Assembly (NCBI RefSeq): GCF_037392515.1
Contig: NC_090280.1
Coordinates: 22,139,118 to 22,203,117 of the forward strand
Source of the DNA: Haliotis asinina
Lineage: Eukaryota > Mollusca > Gastropoda > Lepetellida > Haliotidae
Direction of reading: 5' to 3'
DNA length: 64,000 nucleotides
In this document: positions 31,401 through 41,529 of the stretch, in pieces
Layout of the letters: every line of letters starts with the position of its first letter
How positions within the stretch are numbered: position 1 is the first letter of the stretch
The notes under the pieces: model-generated
The model's database searches: none
What the model was told of the DNA's origin: nothing
Seen by the model: the letters and a program-made list of their open reading frames with translations, nothing else
Position numbers and translations under genes: made by a program

Positions 31401-33871
31401 GACAGTGTGAATGTGGGTCCACACAACATAAAAATGATTGTGTAATGGTTTTCAACAGAAACATTTTGTATCCCCCAGACACACTTGGGGAAGCATTACC
31501 TACTGGTCTTGCTCTACCCAAGTGTCCGCTGTTGTCAAACGCCATTCTTGAGCGTTTTATTTTCTGCACATGTATATCGAATACTAACACCTTTACTTAA
31601 ACACTTCAAACACTTTAGTTTAAAGAACATCTGACCTCTGGTACATGCTGGGTCTCCGTGCTTCAGGCTGTAGCCAGTCATACATTGGCACACGTTGTCA
31701 GCGCACAGTGTCCTGCCATCCACACATTCAGCATCTGTGGAACATACTTCACCAAGGTGCAGACGCTGGGGATCTAAAAGACGCATAAGTGCCACCGTTT
31801 GAGAAACTGATTCCATTGATATTGAATGGCAACATAGGGGGTGAAAATCACTCTGGAGTGATTGAGTGAATGAGTAAGATTTTCCTTCGTTTTTAGCAAT
31901 ATCCCAGCAGTAACACGGCGTTGACACCAGAAATGGGCGTTACACATTGTACCCAAGTAGGGAAAAGATCCCCGAGACGAGCGGTCACCTTTGGTATTAT
32001 TATGTTCTTCATAAAAGAAGTAATATTTCTGATACATGTTTCCTTAGTAAACTCATACCTGTGTATATCACACTATGTAGATCAAAGTTGCTGCGGCGTT
32101 TTGTAACTGAGGCAATTCGACTGGCAATCGGACTTGATTTAATTTATGTTAAAATACCACTAACAGAAAGTTGTAACCGGGAATGATGGAGTAAAATGAA
32201 TTTCATGGGCACTTCTTGTTTTCTTTCAGCCTAGATTTTGGACTTTCCTTCTCCATGTGTGCATGTCTCTTTCATGTGCGCCTGACTGCGTATAATCGGA
32301 ACATTTACAGAAACGACAGAAACACGATTGTATTACTGTAGCACTTGTTCATTGACAATGTGGCGGACCCCAGTGACGTCACTAGCGGAGAGGTCACGTA
32401 AGATCCAGCGGAATATACATAATGGCCGAAGCTCAGATAGCAGAAACTGTTTTTGCGATTAAAACATAACTAACCACATTTAAGAAATAAAATTGGGACA
32501 CATGTTTCTGAAGACAGCATCTTTTACCCGACAAATTATTGCAATTGTCTAGTGTTTCCCCTAACCATTAGGCTACCTCAAAGCCCCGCACAATCTGGAC
32601 CAGCTTACAACACATGTGACAAGCAGGGCATTTATTTGCACTGACTTTAACTTCTCAAAAGGATGGGTCATATGGTTACAAGGATAACTCGCTCAACAAC
32701 ACAAAGTGGGGAATGTCACTGGATTACACATCACAGTGTAACATTGCCTCAACTCACTTACAAGATATATACAAAAGAGCTAACCTTTCATACAAGATTC
32801 GTCCTCGCGATTAAGGCTGTAACCAGTCAGACATTTGCACACGTGATCCATGCAGTGTGTCCTGTCATCCACACAGTCAACATGGCAGGAACAAGTCTCA
32901 CCGTGGTGCTGGCCCCTGGGATCTGAAAATTGTCATTCAATGTTTGAACACATAAAATCCATGTGCTACATATTTGGTTACTAGGAAGCAGTTTCAGTTT
33001 AAGTGTATGAGGTGCAACGCCCATTAAGCATAAAATTATGAATGTGAAATTCTGCAATTTGAGGAAGGGACATTGTAAAATATCTTTTTAGGTAGGAGTA
33101 AGCTAGGTAAATGTTGCTGTAAGTGTTGTAGAAGTCGCTTTCTGCAGTTTCGGATGATCTGTTCCCATTTCGATCATTATCAGTACCACCAGAAACGTAT
33201 ACAATACTAAATTCAAGATATACTATAAAATATTCTGTAGTAATGAGCCATGCAGCAATTTACAATTACAACTAAATGAAACTGTTTGTAGGATCATTTG
33301 CTTGCAATCAGTGCTTGCATGTGTATTACTGGCTTTCAGGAAGTGATGATGCATGGTGATTTTCTGTGAAGTAATATCGACAGATACCGAGTTCTCGATA
33401 AGAGAACGGAGGGAGCAAATACACAGAATAAAAAAAAGTTCCTGTAAAGCGACCCCAAAGAAATCACTTTAGACTTTTCTGAATCACCACCATGTTTGAA
33501 AACATTTCCCTGCTCTTTGGTGGCTGTGCAAGTTTAGGGTCCTGGCTTTACTTACCATTCATGGTGAAGGAATCAACATCAGGACCACTACTGGTAAACG
33601 CTGCTTTGCCATCCTCTTTCCTGAAGAGGCGATACTTTGTGCAGATTGAACCTGACCGCTTGTACTCAAGGAAGAAACATCCTTTTGACTGACTACATTC
33701 TACGATACATTGAATACGAGAAATCCCTGGCTTTTCGTGTAACACAGATAGATTGAAGTCAATTGTCTGATGGTTCATCTTAAATGTCCACTCCTGTATG
33801 TCTATTGCGTCCATTGCAGCAACCGGCATAAACAGAAACAACATACAACAACAGAGCATAGTGGACTGCAT
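28158..33871 (-). CDS. Secreted PAN-EB-PAN modular protein, paralog 1 (5 exons, complete)
   Basis: Minus-strand exons 33871-33556, 32922-32785, 31773-31636, 30467-30330 and 28420-28158 join in phase to 330 residues. Residues 1-19 (from MQSTMLCCC, ending about PVAA) are a signal peptide; an upstream in-frame ATG at 33880 is not conserved in the paralog. Next is an apple/PAN-like domain (CIVECSQSKGCFFLEY...CTKYRLF). Three EB/EGF-like modules follow, each one 138-nt phase 1-1 exon with six Cys (C-x6-C-x6-C-x4-C-x-C, then a final Cys after GYSL). The last exon is PAN-like (CRSFELWRGTCYLS). Likely extracellular, binding role unknown. Divergent partner of the gene at 54360. I do not recognise a named orthologue. 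Confidence 0.82.
28844..29030 (+). repeat. Compound microsatellite (TA/CA/TGTA/TG)
   Basis: Runs of TA, CA, GTAT and TG in the last intron of paralog 1. Confidence 0.95.
29263..29664 (+). repeat. About 29-bp minisatellite, 14 copies
   Basis: Unit gccgttacaatgtaaaaaca followed by actactact, with length variation in the A run. Lies in the last intron of paralog 1. Confidence 0.92.
29665..30329. other. Intron of paralog 1, nothing recognised
   Basis: AT-rich, no repeat or exon seen. Confidence 0.4.
30330..30467 (-). CDS. PAN-EB paralog 1, EB exon c
   Basis: Acceptor cttattcag, donor A|gttggt (weak consensus). It reads DPKDQHYGDVCTRSSDC then CKCQAGYSFN; the counterpart of 62183-62320. Confidence 0.82.
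30468..31635. other. Intron of paralog 1 with a diverged two-copy repeat
   Basis: Two similar blocks near 31253-31315 (ggaacgatttcgattctccc...tgaatgtaggtttacacaac) and 31371-31432 (ggaaagatttcaagtctcct...gaatgtgggtccacacaaca). The rest is featureless. Confidence 0.5.
31636..31773 (-). CDS. PAN-EB paralog 1, EB exon b
   Basis: Acceptor cttttag, donor G|gtcaga. It reads DPQRLHLGEVCSTDAEC then CQCMTGYSLK; the single counterpart of the five-copy exon array in paralog 2. Confidence 0.85.
31858..31990 (-). mobile_element. SINE family A, diverged
   Basis: tagcaatatcccagcagtaacacggcg, acaccagaaatgggcgttacacattgtaccc, acgagcggtcacc. In an intron of paralog 1; a tiny further fragment (accattaggctacctc) is at 32566-32581. 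Confidence 0.65.
31991..32784. other. Intron of paralog 1, no further feature
   Basis: Apart from the SINE scrap at 32566, nothing is recognised. Confidence 0.4.
32785..32922 (-). CDS. PAN-EB paralog 1, EB exon a
   Basis: Acceptor attttcag, donor AAAG|gttagc. It reads DPRGQHHGETCSCHVDC then CKCLTGYSLN; closest to exon 57679-57816 of paralog 2. Confidence 0.85.
32923..33555. other. Intron of paralog 1, nothing recognised
   Basis: No repeat or exon seen. Confidence 0.4.
33556..33871 (-). CDS. PAN-EB paralog 1, exon 1 (signal peptide, apple-like domain)
   Basis: 316 nt, donor AAT G|gtaagt, phase 1. Almost identical in protein to 54360-54675. Confidence 0.85.
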
Positions 33872-33945
33872 CGTTGTCATGTCTTTAACAGTTCACTGAT
33901 GAACAGGCCTTGGTGCTCAGATGTTATAAATATTAAATATTATGT
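33872..33945 (-). promoter_or_regulatory. Conserved upstream block of paralog 1 with TATA-like core
   Basis: Read on the minus strand: tatttaatatttataacatc then tgttcatcagtgaa, close to 54285-54340 upstream of paralog 2. The ttataa core about 70 bp before the ATG could be a TATA box; conservation may only reflect recent duplication. Confidence 0.4.
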
Positions 33946-34582
33946 ACAGTTCCGGGCAGAGTATATATCTCTCCTAGTTGGTAGCTATTACTAATTGTAT
34001 GGATATTGGAACAGGAATTCGTATTTCCGATGGCTCGGAGTTTCTGCTGTTTGGCTGATGCCTCACAATTGTATTGTACGTTCAGTTGCATTTGGTCTTA
34101 GCTTAATTAACTACAACGTATTTTCAAAATCTTATTTTCAGCTGCGGTCGTAATTAAATATTGACATCTGTATATTCGATCATCAATCCCTTGGCAGCGC
34201 ATCATCACACGTTTTCACACTAATTTTCCCCAGTGGAAGTTGTTTTTGACGTGTTATATTTGGGTATGTGCGTTTAAGCGCGTTCATTTGGTTTTCTTTT
34301 TGGATCTGCGTTTTCGAATGTCCTGAAGGTGTGATTCACAGACATATATTAGAATTGGCAGACAATGACTCATACAGTAAGTGAAGCAGCGCCCCACACA
34401 CTACTTCTCGAATTTCTGTGAAGCTAATAGCTTCAATTAATCCCTACGGACCATGATTGAGAAACGGATAGTTTTATGTCATATTTTGCCGGTTTTACGA
34501 CTGTCCTGTGTTCAGTATCCTTTCAGTACTTTTGGTACGGGACAAATTCAGAGTGTACCGGCGTAGATATGTTGAGATATGA
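33946..34582. other. Intergenic spacer
   Basis: No feature identified upstream of paralog 1 until the repeat at 34583. Confidence 0.4.
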
Positions 34583-34815
34583 AATAGCAATATTCCAGCT
34601 GTATGGCGGCGGTATGTAAATAATCGAATCTGAACCAGGCAATCCAGTGATCAACAACATGATCTGCGCAATTGGGAACCGATGACATGTGTCAACCAAG
34701 TCAGCGAGTCTGACCACCCGATACCGATAGTTGCCTCTTACGACAAGCATAGTCGCCTTTTATGGCAAACATGGGGTTCTGAAGGCCTATTCTACCCCGG
34801 AACCTTCACGGGTCT
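34583..34815 (-). mobile_element. Repeat family B, near full length without tail
   Basis: gaaatagcaatattccagctgtatggcggcgg...ggcctattctaccccggaaccttcacggg. It abuts LINE sequence. Confidence 0.8.
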
Positions 34816-34817
34816 GA

Positions 34818-35060
34818 TGAGGAAATTGAAGTTGTTCGAGAATATCTATACCTGGGAATTCTATTTAATGGCAATGGTAAGTTTGCTAAAGCAATTAAGG
34901 GACTTGCAGAACGAGCAACAAAGGTGATGTGTTCTGTTTTTTAAAAACTATTAGGAAAACTTAAATCCCAGCTGACTGTCAGCTCAAACTTTTAGATCAA
35001 TGCATGTTACCACGTGTATTATATGGATGAGAGGTTTGGGGGTATGAAAACTATTTTAGA
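34818..35060 (+). mobile_element. LINE reverse transcriptase fragment
   Basis: Plus strand reads IEVVREYLYLGILFNGNGKF then AIKGLAERATKVMC, the post-catalytic 'YLGI' region of non-LTR RT, followed by stops. Confidence 0.6.
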
Positions 35061-35325
35061 AAGAACGTATTTGAAAATAAATTTACACTTAAGGTAAGAC
35101 AATCTGCTCCAAATTTTATGTTTTGTGGGGGACTCGGTATATATCTCATTGAAGTAATAAGTAAAACATGAGGCATAAGCTGCTGGTGCAAAGTCATTAC
35201 ATTACCAGATACGTTCCCAGTCACATAGTGTATCATGTAATGGCTAATGTGTCAACTTGTTTGGGTATTCAATTCAACTTAATCTTTTAAATGTAGTGAA
35301 AGTATACTCCAAAATGTTAGTTTAT
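35061..35325. other. Spacer between LINE fragments
   Basis: No recognisable coding; probably decayed LINE. Confidence 0.35.
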
Positions 35326-35326
35326 C

Positions 35327-35357
<31 letters not shown>

Positions 35358-35458
35358 TGTATGTAGGTAGGTAGGTAGGTAGGTAGGTAGGTAGGTAGGT
35401 AGGTAGGTATGTAGGTAGGTAGGTAGGTAGGTAGGTAGGTAGGTAGGTAGGTGTGTAT
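35326..35458 (+). repeat. Microsatellite (GTAT)n (GTAG)n
   Basis: Perfect GTAT run switching to GTAG at about 35365. Confidence 0.95.
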
Positions 35459-35465
35459 GAACACA

Positions 35466-35655
35466 GAAAAATAGACTATGTACAATTTGTAACCACCATG
35501 CTATGTGTAACGAATTTTATATTATCTTATCACGCAGAGCTCTAGATGATGCAACGAAACGTATACTCACTACCTATTTTGTGAAAAATACCAATGTTGA
35601 TAAATATTTTTCCCTTGTGAAATCTATGATCCTTTCGCACAGAAATTATCATGTT
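35466..35655 (+). mobile_element. LINE C-terminal tail, copy 1
   Basis: Open reading RLCTICNHHAMCNEFYIIL...TYFVKN...DKYFSLVKS ends in TAA; the 'LCxxC...EFHxxL' pattern is typical of LINE ORF2 ends. Confidence 0.65.
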
Positions 35656-35750
35656 TAATGACAATTATGTTATCCCTGTTTCTGTTATAATCTATTATTA
35701 TATTCATATACATATAAACCATAATGGCACTTTGTATTTATCAAAATATT

Positions 35751-35847
35751 TGTATGTATGTATGTATGTATGTATGTATGTATGTATGTATGTATGTATG
35801 TATGTATGTATGTATGTATGTATGTATGTATGTATGTATGTATGTAT
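35751..35847 (+). repeat. Microsatellite (GTAT)n
   Basis: About 24 GTAT units. Confidence 0.97.
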
Positions 35848-36235
35848 ATCAGTTTGTATGATTTTTTAGTATAAAGTCCTCATTCCCGATACGCACGCAT
35901 GCACGCACACATACGTCTTCAGATTCCAAGGGCCAGCAAGAATGATATATTTGAACTGCATTGGTACTTCTGAAACTGTTGACCTTTCGATTTAAGGCTA
36001 CATCCATTTTCTAATGTGGATATATTTCACAATCATACTTACACAAACACCTCTAACAGGCACACTTTCCGTCTTCTATTCAATACACAAATATTGCGTG
36101 GAATTCTTTTTACTCATTTTTGTCACTTGATATTCCATTCTGAAAACTGAGGCCATAAATCATATCGGAGCATGCTTTGTGTCATAAGAAAGTCACACAA
36201 AACAAAAACAAGTCGCTTATATCATTCAGATTTCA
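35848..36235. other. Spacer, nothing recognised
   Basis: No coding or repeat signal recognised. Confidence 0.35.
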
Positions 36236-36577
36236 AATCAAATATATATCAATGTTAATGAGTAATGCTATTGCAGTAAAAACTATCATGAAAACTAATG
36301 TTAATAGTTTGCTATTCCCTTAACATCGTAAACTGTGGCGAAAATTAGATGCACATGGAAAAATAGACTATGTACGATTTGTAACCACCATGCTATGTTT
36401 AACGAATTTCATATTATCTTATCACGCAGAGCACTAGCAACGAAACGTATACTCCCTATCTATTTTGTGAATCTATGTCCCTTATGAAATTTCCTATCAT
36501 TTCGTACAGAAATTATCATGCAAAAATTAGATGCACATGGAAAAATAGACTATGTACAATTTGTAATCACCATGCTA
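36236..36577 (+). repeat. LINE tail copies 2 and 3, tandem with about 182-bp period
   Basis: 'aaaattagatgcacatgg' followed by 'aaaaatagactatgta' occurs at 36341 and 36523. The third copy is cut at 36577 by the mariner and resumes at 37860. Confidence 0.75.
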
Positions 36578-37859
36578 CGAGGGGATGTCAATAAGTTTTG
36601 AGTCTTGCATAGAAACACACAAAATATTGGCATGAACCACATTTATTTTTCAACATAGTCCCTTTGTGAGTCAAAACACTTGTTCCATCTTTTCTGCCAG
36701 GCGCTGATGCCATCTCTGTAGAAGGCGCCATTTTGGTCCTGAAACCAAGCCTCTGTAACAGCAATAAGCTCATTATAATCCTGAAATCTACGACCATGAA
36801 AGTGTTTCTTGAGATTTGGGAACAGATGGTAATCACTTGGTGCCAGGTCTGGAGAGTAGGGGGGATGCGGCAGGAATTCGTACCCGCATTCCTTTACAGC
36901 AGCGGTTGCAAAGCGAGAGGTCTGCACTGGAGCATTGTCTTGATGTAGAAGAATACCACGTCTGATCTTGCCCCGGCGCTTCTCCTTGATTGACTGTCGC
37001 ACTTGCCTCACCAAGTTAGCGTAATATTCCCCATTCATTGTTCTTCCTTTTGGTAAGTAATCTATGTGGATGACGCCTTTGCTACCCCAGAAGACTGTCG
37101 CCATTACCTTATGCACTGATCTGGAGGCTTTGAACTTTTTGGTCCTGGGAGAAGTGACATGTTTCCTTTCCATGGATTCTTGTTTGCTCTCAGGATCGTA
37201 GTGATGGATCCAGGGTTTATCACAGGTTACTAGCCTAAAGTGAAAATCTTCTGGATTCTTGTTGTATCTGGTTAGCATGGAGTTGTTTATGGTGACCCTT
37301 GTTTGCTTCATTTCATCTGTAAGCATTCTTGGCACCCGTCTTGCGCACACCTTAGCCATGACGAGATGTTCATGAAGAATTGTCTCGATGGATCCGTGTG
37401 AAATGCCTGTGGTCTCCTCTAACTCGTGGAGTGTGATTCGACGATTTTCCAGCACAAGTCTATGCACTCTGTCAATGGTTTTCTGACTAGTGCTTGTTGT
37501 TGGGCGACCTGGACGGGGGTCATCTTCAAGACTCTCTCTACCATGCTTAAATTCATTGACCCATCGTTTGATGGTAGCAGATGAAGGGAAAGACTCCCAT
37601 AAACTGCTGAAAGCCTTTCTTCAATGTTCGTCGCCGAGTTTCCTTCAAGAACTAAAAACTTAATTACTGCTCTATACTCAGTTTTGTTCATTTTCACTGC
37701 CGTGAGGGAGTCTCTTTCTGTCAATGTGAGCTGTTCAATAACTTCTGAGAGTAGGATACCAAAACATCAGCTACATCCCAAGTTTCAATGTCTTACCATA
37801 GGCTGTGACACCTGGGTATGAAAAATGCTCAAGGCTCAAAACTTATTGACATCCCCTCG
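36578..37859 (-). mobile_element. mariner transposon
   Basis: 1,282 bp with inverted ends: cgaggggatgtcaataagtt... at 36578 and its complement ending at 37859 (25 bp identical). Flanking TA at 36576-36577 and 37860-37861. It contains a nearly complete transposase on the minus strand. Removing it restores a continuous LINE-tail sequence. Confidence 0.93.
36643..37691 (-). pseudogene. mariner transposase, one apparent frameshift
   Basis: The N-terminus reads MNKTEYRAVIKFLVLEGNSA from 37691. At about 37570-37600 the frame shifts; downstream the original protein continues in another frame (NRRITLHELEETTGIS...) to the stop at 36643. DD34D residues: TCDKPWIHH (first D; the usual TGDE has become TCDK), LHQDNAP and YSPDLAPSDYHLF. 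A single frame change suggests recent loss of function. Boundaries of the break are by eye. Confidence 0.85.
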
Positions 37860-38000
37860 TATGTGTAACGAATTTCATATGTTAACGTTAATGAGTAATG
37901 TTATTGCAGTAAAAACTGTCATGACTTATGTTAATATTTTGCTATTCCCTAAACATAGTAAACTGTGGCAAAAATTAGATGCACATAGGAAAATCAGAGT
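37860..38000 (+). mobile_element. LINE tail continuing after mariner
   Basis: tatgtgtaacgaatttcata then gtaatgttattgcagtaaaaactgtcatgac, matching 36255-36345. Confidence 0.65.
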
Positions 38001-39060
38001 TGTTATTAAACAAAACTATGATGGCTCTAGAGTATCCCATGAAACAGACTCCAATCAGAATAAAGGGAATATACCTCTAACAAATTATTCAAATGGAACA
38101 ATTAAAATCACGCACGCCATCAGATGATGGATGAAATGTTTTACATAATTATGATTTTACATGCCTACCACATCAGTCTGCACATGGCGATCTTGCATTC
38201 AACTTACACATTTATATCCATCATGCACCACCCAAGTTATGTCTCTCTCTATCTCAATATCAGGATGTCTTCCTCTTCCCAGACCTTCAAACAAACTTAC
38301 ACATCCAGAAACGCGCACTATAAACTACTACGGAGCACCATCGGATACTACCAAGCAGACTGTTTTTCAGTTTAATGGCTTTCACGTTCAGACTAAAACC
38401 TCAGTGCTCAGGTAAATTTCATGTATTTGATAAGTTACACTTGAAACAACATTAGAGTACATTTTTTAAGAGCATTCCTTTGATCAAAATCTTGGTTACG
38501 TGTGTGTGCATGTGTGAAGGGATGAACATTAAATTGCAGTTAGCGGTGTTTAGTGCATCGTGTCATAATGCCAGGAAAGGATTCACTGAAACAAAACGAC
38601 AAATTATAAAAAAATGAAATCATGTTTATAGCATACGATTTTGTAGACTTGAATCAAAGAATTATACACCATGCATGGATAAACATTGCATGGATAAACA
38701 TATCAGGCTGTGCAAAGATGAATGAGGTAAAATGCTGAAAAAACTCAAACATAAACAAACATAAACAAACATAAACAAACAAACATAAACAAACATAAAC
38801 AGTGTTGGAAAATTGTAAATGGTAATTCTTATTAATATGTCGACGTATTTTACGAGCACTTCCAGATGACGCACATCGTGCGTCTTATTTGTCACGCTTT
38901 CTGGAAAACCATTTAACCTTTGTGAAAAAGTTTGTGAAAAGGTTCAGCAACATATTTTATCATAGGCTTGCACCAACGACGAGGTGCTCTCTGATTGGTC
39001 AAAAATATAACACCAGTATTATTTTCATTTCGTGGCGTGATACATCGTGTTGATGCGAGC
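38001..39060. other. Spacer with (ACATAAACAA)n-type repeat at 38747-38800
   Basis: A short tandem of aaacataaacaaac units. Otherwise no feature. Confidence 0.5.
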
Positions 39061-41480
39061 CTGTTGAGGGTGAAGGACAAACATGGTGGACTCGATCTCT
39101 CGATACCGCTAATTCCACAAGAAATTCGTGTATTGCAGGTAAAGGAATATCCTATTTCATTTGAGAGGTTGTAGAACGAAAGCGGAATATCTAGCGATTA
39201 CGGAAATGTTGTGTTTTTTCTCCGATCGGGTGTTTTAAGTGGAATACGTAGTATTTCTTCTCCGAGAGGCGATGATATTCGTAGGCAGGTTTTTGGCGTA
39301 CAAATGAAAAAGTTGTCTTTTCCCAAGTTCCGAGCGAGGTTACTCGGTACATAGTGCATCGATTTTAATAATTTTGACTATATTCGAAAGGGAATTTATC
39401 TGGCTTTATTTCTGTAAGAATTGCGGCTGTGTAATTCAAAATTCCCTACCCAGAATTCGCCCATAATCGAGAGTGGGGTGTTTGACAACATTGTGCGCGT
39501 TACATCCCTTTCCATCTTTATAATTATGTATATGGATATCAGTATAGGCTTGTTGGACCCAGAATGTTTCATTTTCAGCAATACAAGCCCCTGTGGTTTT
39601 CTGTACAGCATTGGCATTTCTTTACTACAATTAGAGACTCCAGTATGACAAGTTCATACAAAAGACATATGGGGGATATTCCCAATGCTCTCCCTGATGA
39701 TCCAGACAGTCACGTAGTTGCACCTCCACTTCCTGCTCTCCCAAAACTCACAAGCTGCCTGACTTAACACTAACGTAACTTGCCAAGTTTGAGAATAAAA
39801 ACACACGAAACGTTACAAGCCTTTTATTTGTATTCAGTTTGAAGTCAAGTGAAATTCAAACGCAGAATTTACTCAAATTCGCCGTAGAATTTCAGATTTT
39901 TACAGCGGAATCCAAGGGGGACTGGTCCTTACAGGCTGGTAGTGAGTGTGCATTTGTAGAACGTGTTATCAAGCCAGCAGCTAGTACATCAAACGCTGAG
40001 GAACCTGTCTCCAACAGATTCCTCCACCCAGCCCCAGCCCCAACGGCCATTAGGCCCATTATATTTATGGAACAGTAGTAAAGGGGTTCGCTGTTCGAAA
40101 TTGCTGTTGTGGGAATGGTGTTGGAAAAAGAATATACCAAGAGATCAGCGATATGTCCTGTCCTCATAGAAACTGAGTTCCACTTCACCCTAGAATTTCA
40201 TTCTACGATGATCTCAGAAAACATTTTATTCCAAAATATTTCTGGGAATGTTAATCTCCTGACACGTTTAAAATTCCGTTGTTATGTCATAATGAAATAA
40301 CAATTAATCTTGGAAAGTACCCATTTGTTGCATTTAAGTAAGTTGCATGTACTTTCAACTGCCATCGTATTTCTGATTTTACGGGCGCTTCATGTGTCTC
40401 TGTAATATTGTGACGTCTCATGCTATTCAACATTCGTTCTACCGAAGATGTACAAAGGGGCATGGCGGAGCAGAACTGAAACAGACGGAGTCTTGTCAGG
40501 TGGCTCAAGGGCGCCTTGGATGGAAGCAGGACGAAATGCTGGTGTGGCATAGGGGTGAAGAGGCGACCCCAAGAGGAGAGGCGATGGTGGCGAAACGGTG
40601 ACTGGCGTTGATAAGTGCAGTTCGAGTCTTGGCAGTGGCTCACAGGCGATTTGACAGTAACCAAGCGCAATCGAAGTTGTATTCTTCCAGGTTTCATCTT
40701 TCATAATTATATATTTGTGCTGATATGTTGGAATTATCTGTCCATTATGTAATTGTTGGGTATTGAATTCGTGAGCTATGGTTCTCCATCCGGGTATGTG
40801 ACTGCTTCGTCCTTATCATGTTTCTCATACAAATAGGGAATGCAAAAACAAAAGTACAAGCAAACACCGTCTCCTCTAAAGCAAAACACTAACCTGAAAC
40901 CAATATAACATAACATTAACGCGCAAAGGCTAATTCCTTCTCTCTTTAAACTTAAACTCAAAACCGATAACATAACATTAACTATAAGCCTACATCCATC
41001 TCTATATCACTAACCCAAACCGAATAAAATAAATGACGTGCATCTTTAGTAAGATGACCACACAGACCTGCTCTCTCTGATATGTGTCTTTTGTATTTGT
41101 CGGCATTGTGATCGCTACATCCTAACCTTAAGTGGAGGATTTGGCAAACTGTTGTACCTATATTTGGTTCGAAATGAATTTCTTTAGCCCTGGGACATTA
41201 GGCAGATTTGAATTCATTGACATCTGAAAGTGATTACATATTTTTCGGTAAAGCTTAAGCTTACAGCGTCCGGTAGAAATGAATTGTCATACAGAGCAGT
41301 ACTGCAAGCAATAGTTTGGAAATGTGATGCGTTACGTAACGGATAGGCACTGACTTGAGAGACAGAGGGAGGGACGAGTTCATTTAGATAGTGGGTAACC
41401 TGTTATGATACATTTTGAAAAAAAAAGTGACTAGTTTAAGTTTTCTTTTTCTTTCGCAGAGTGAAACAGAAGATGGTTCA
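39061..41480. other. Unassigned region, possible transcript
   Basis: 39060-39140 resembles a promoter-proximal exon (ggtggactcgatctctc..., then attgcag|gtaaagg), and a 40-codon frame at 39646 (MTSSYKRHMGDIPNALP, ending KLTSCLT) is followed by a stop. Neither has recognisable homology. No repeat named here; no gene called. Confidence 0.3.
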
Positions 41481-41529
41481 GCGTAGAGTTTATAATGACT
41501 GGTGCCGCGAACAGCTCCACATACGTAAT

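Noticed and set aside
33872..33880. Upstream ATG (33880) as start of paralog 1
   Set aside because: Not conserved in paralog 2, where the aligned codon is not ATG; the signal peptide starts at the second ATG (33871).
40287..40697. 136-codon minus-strand frame
   Set aside because: No domain, no splice context and no family resemblance; open-frame length alone is weak evidence in 64 kb.
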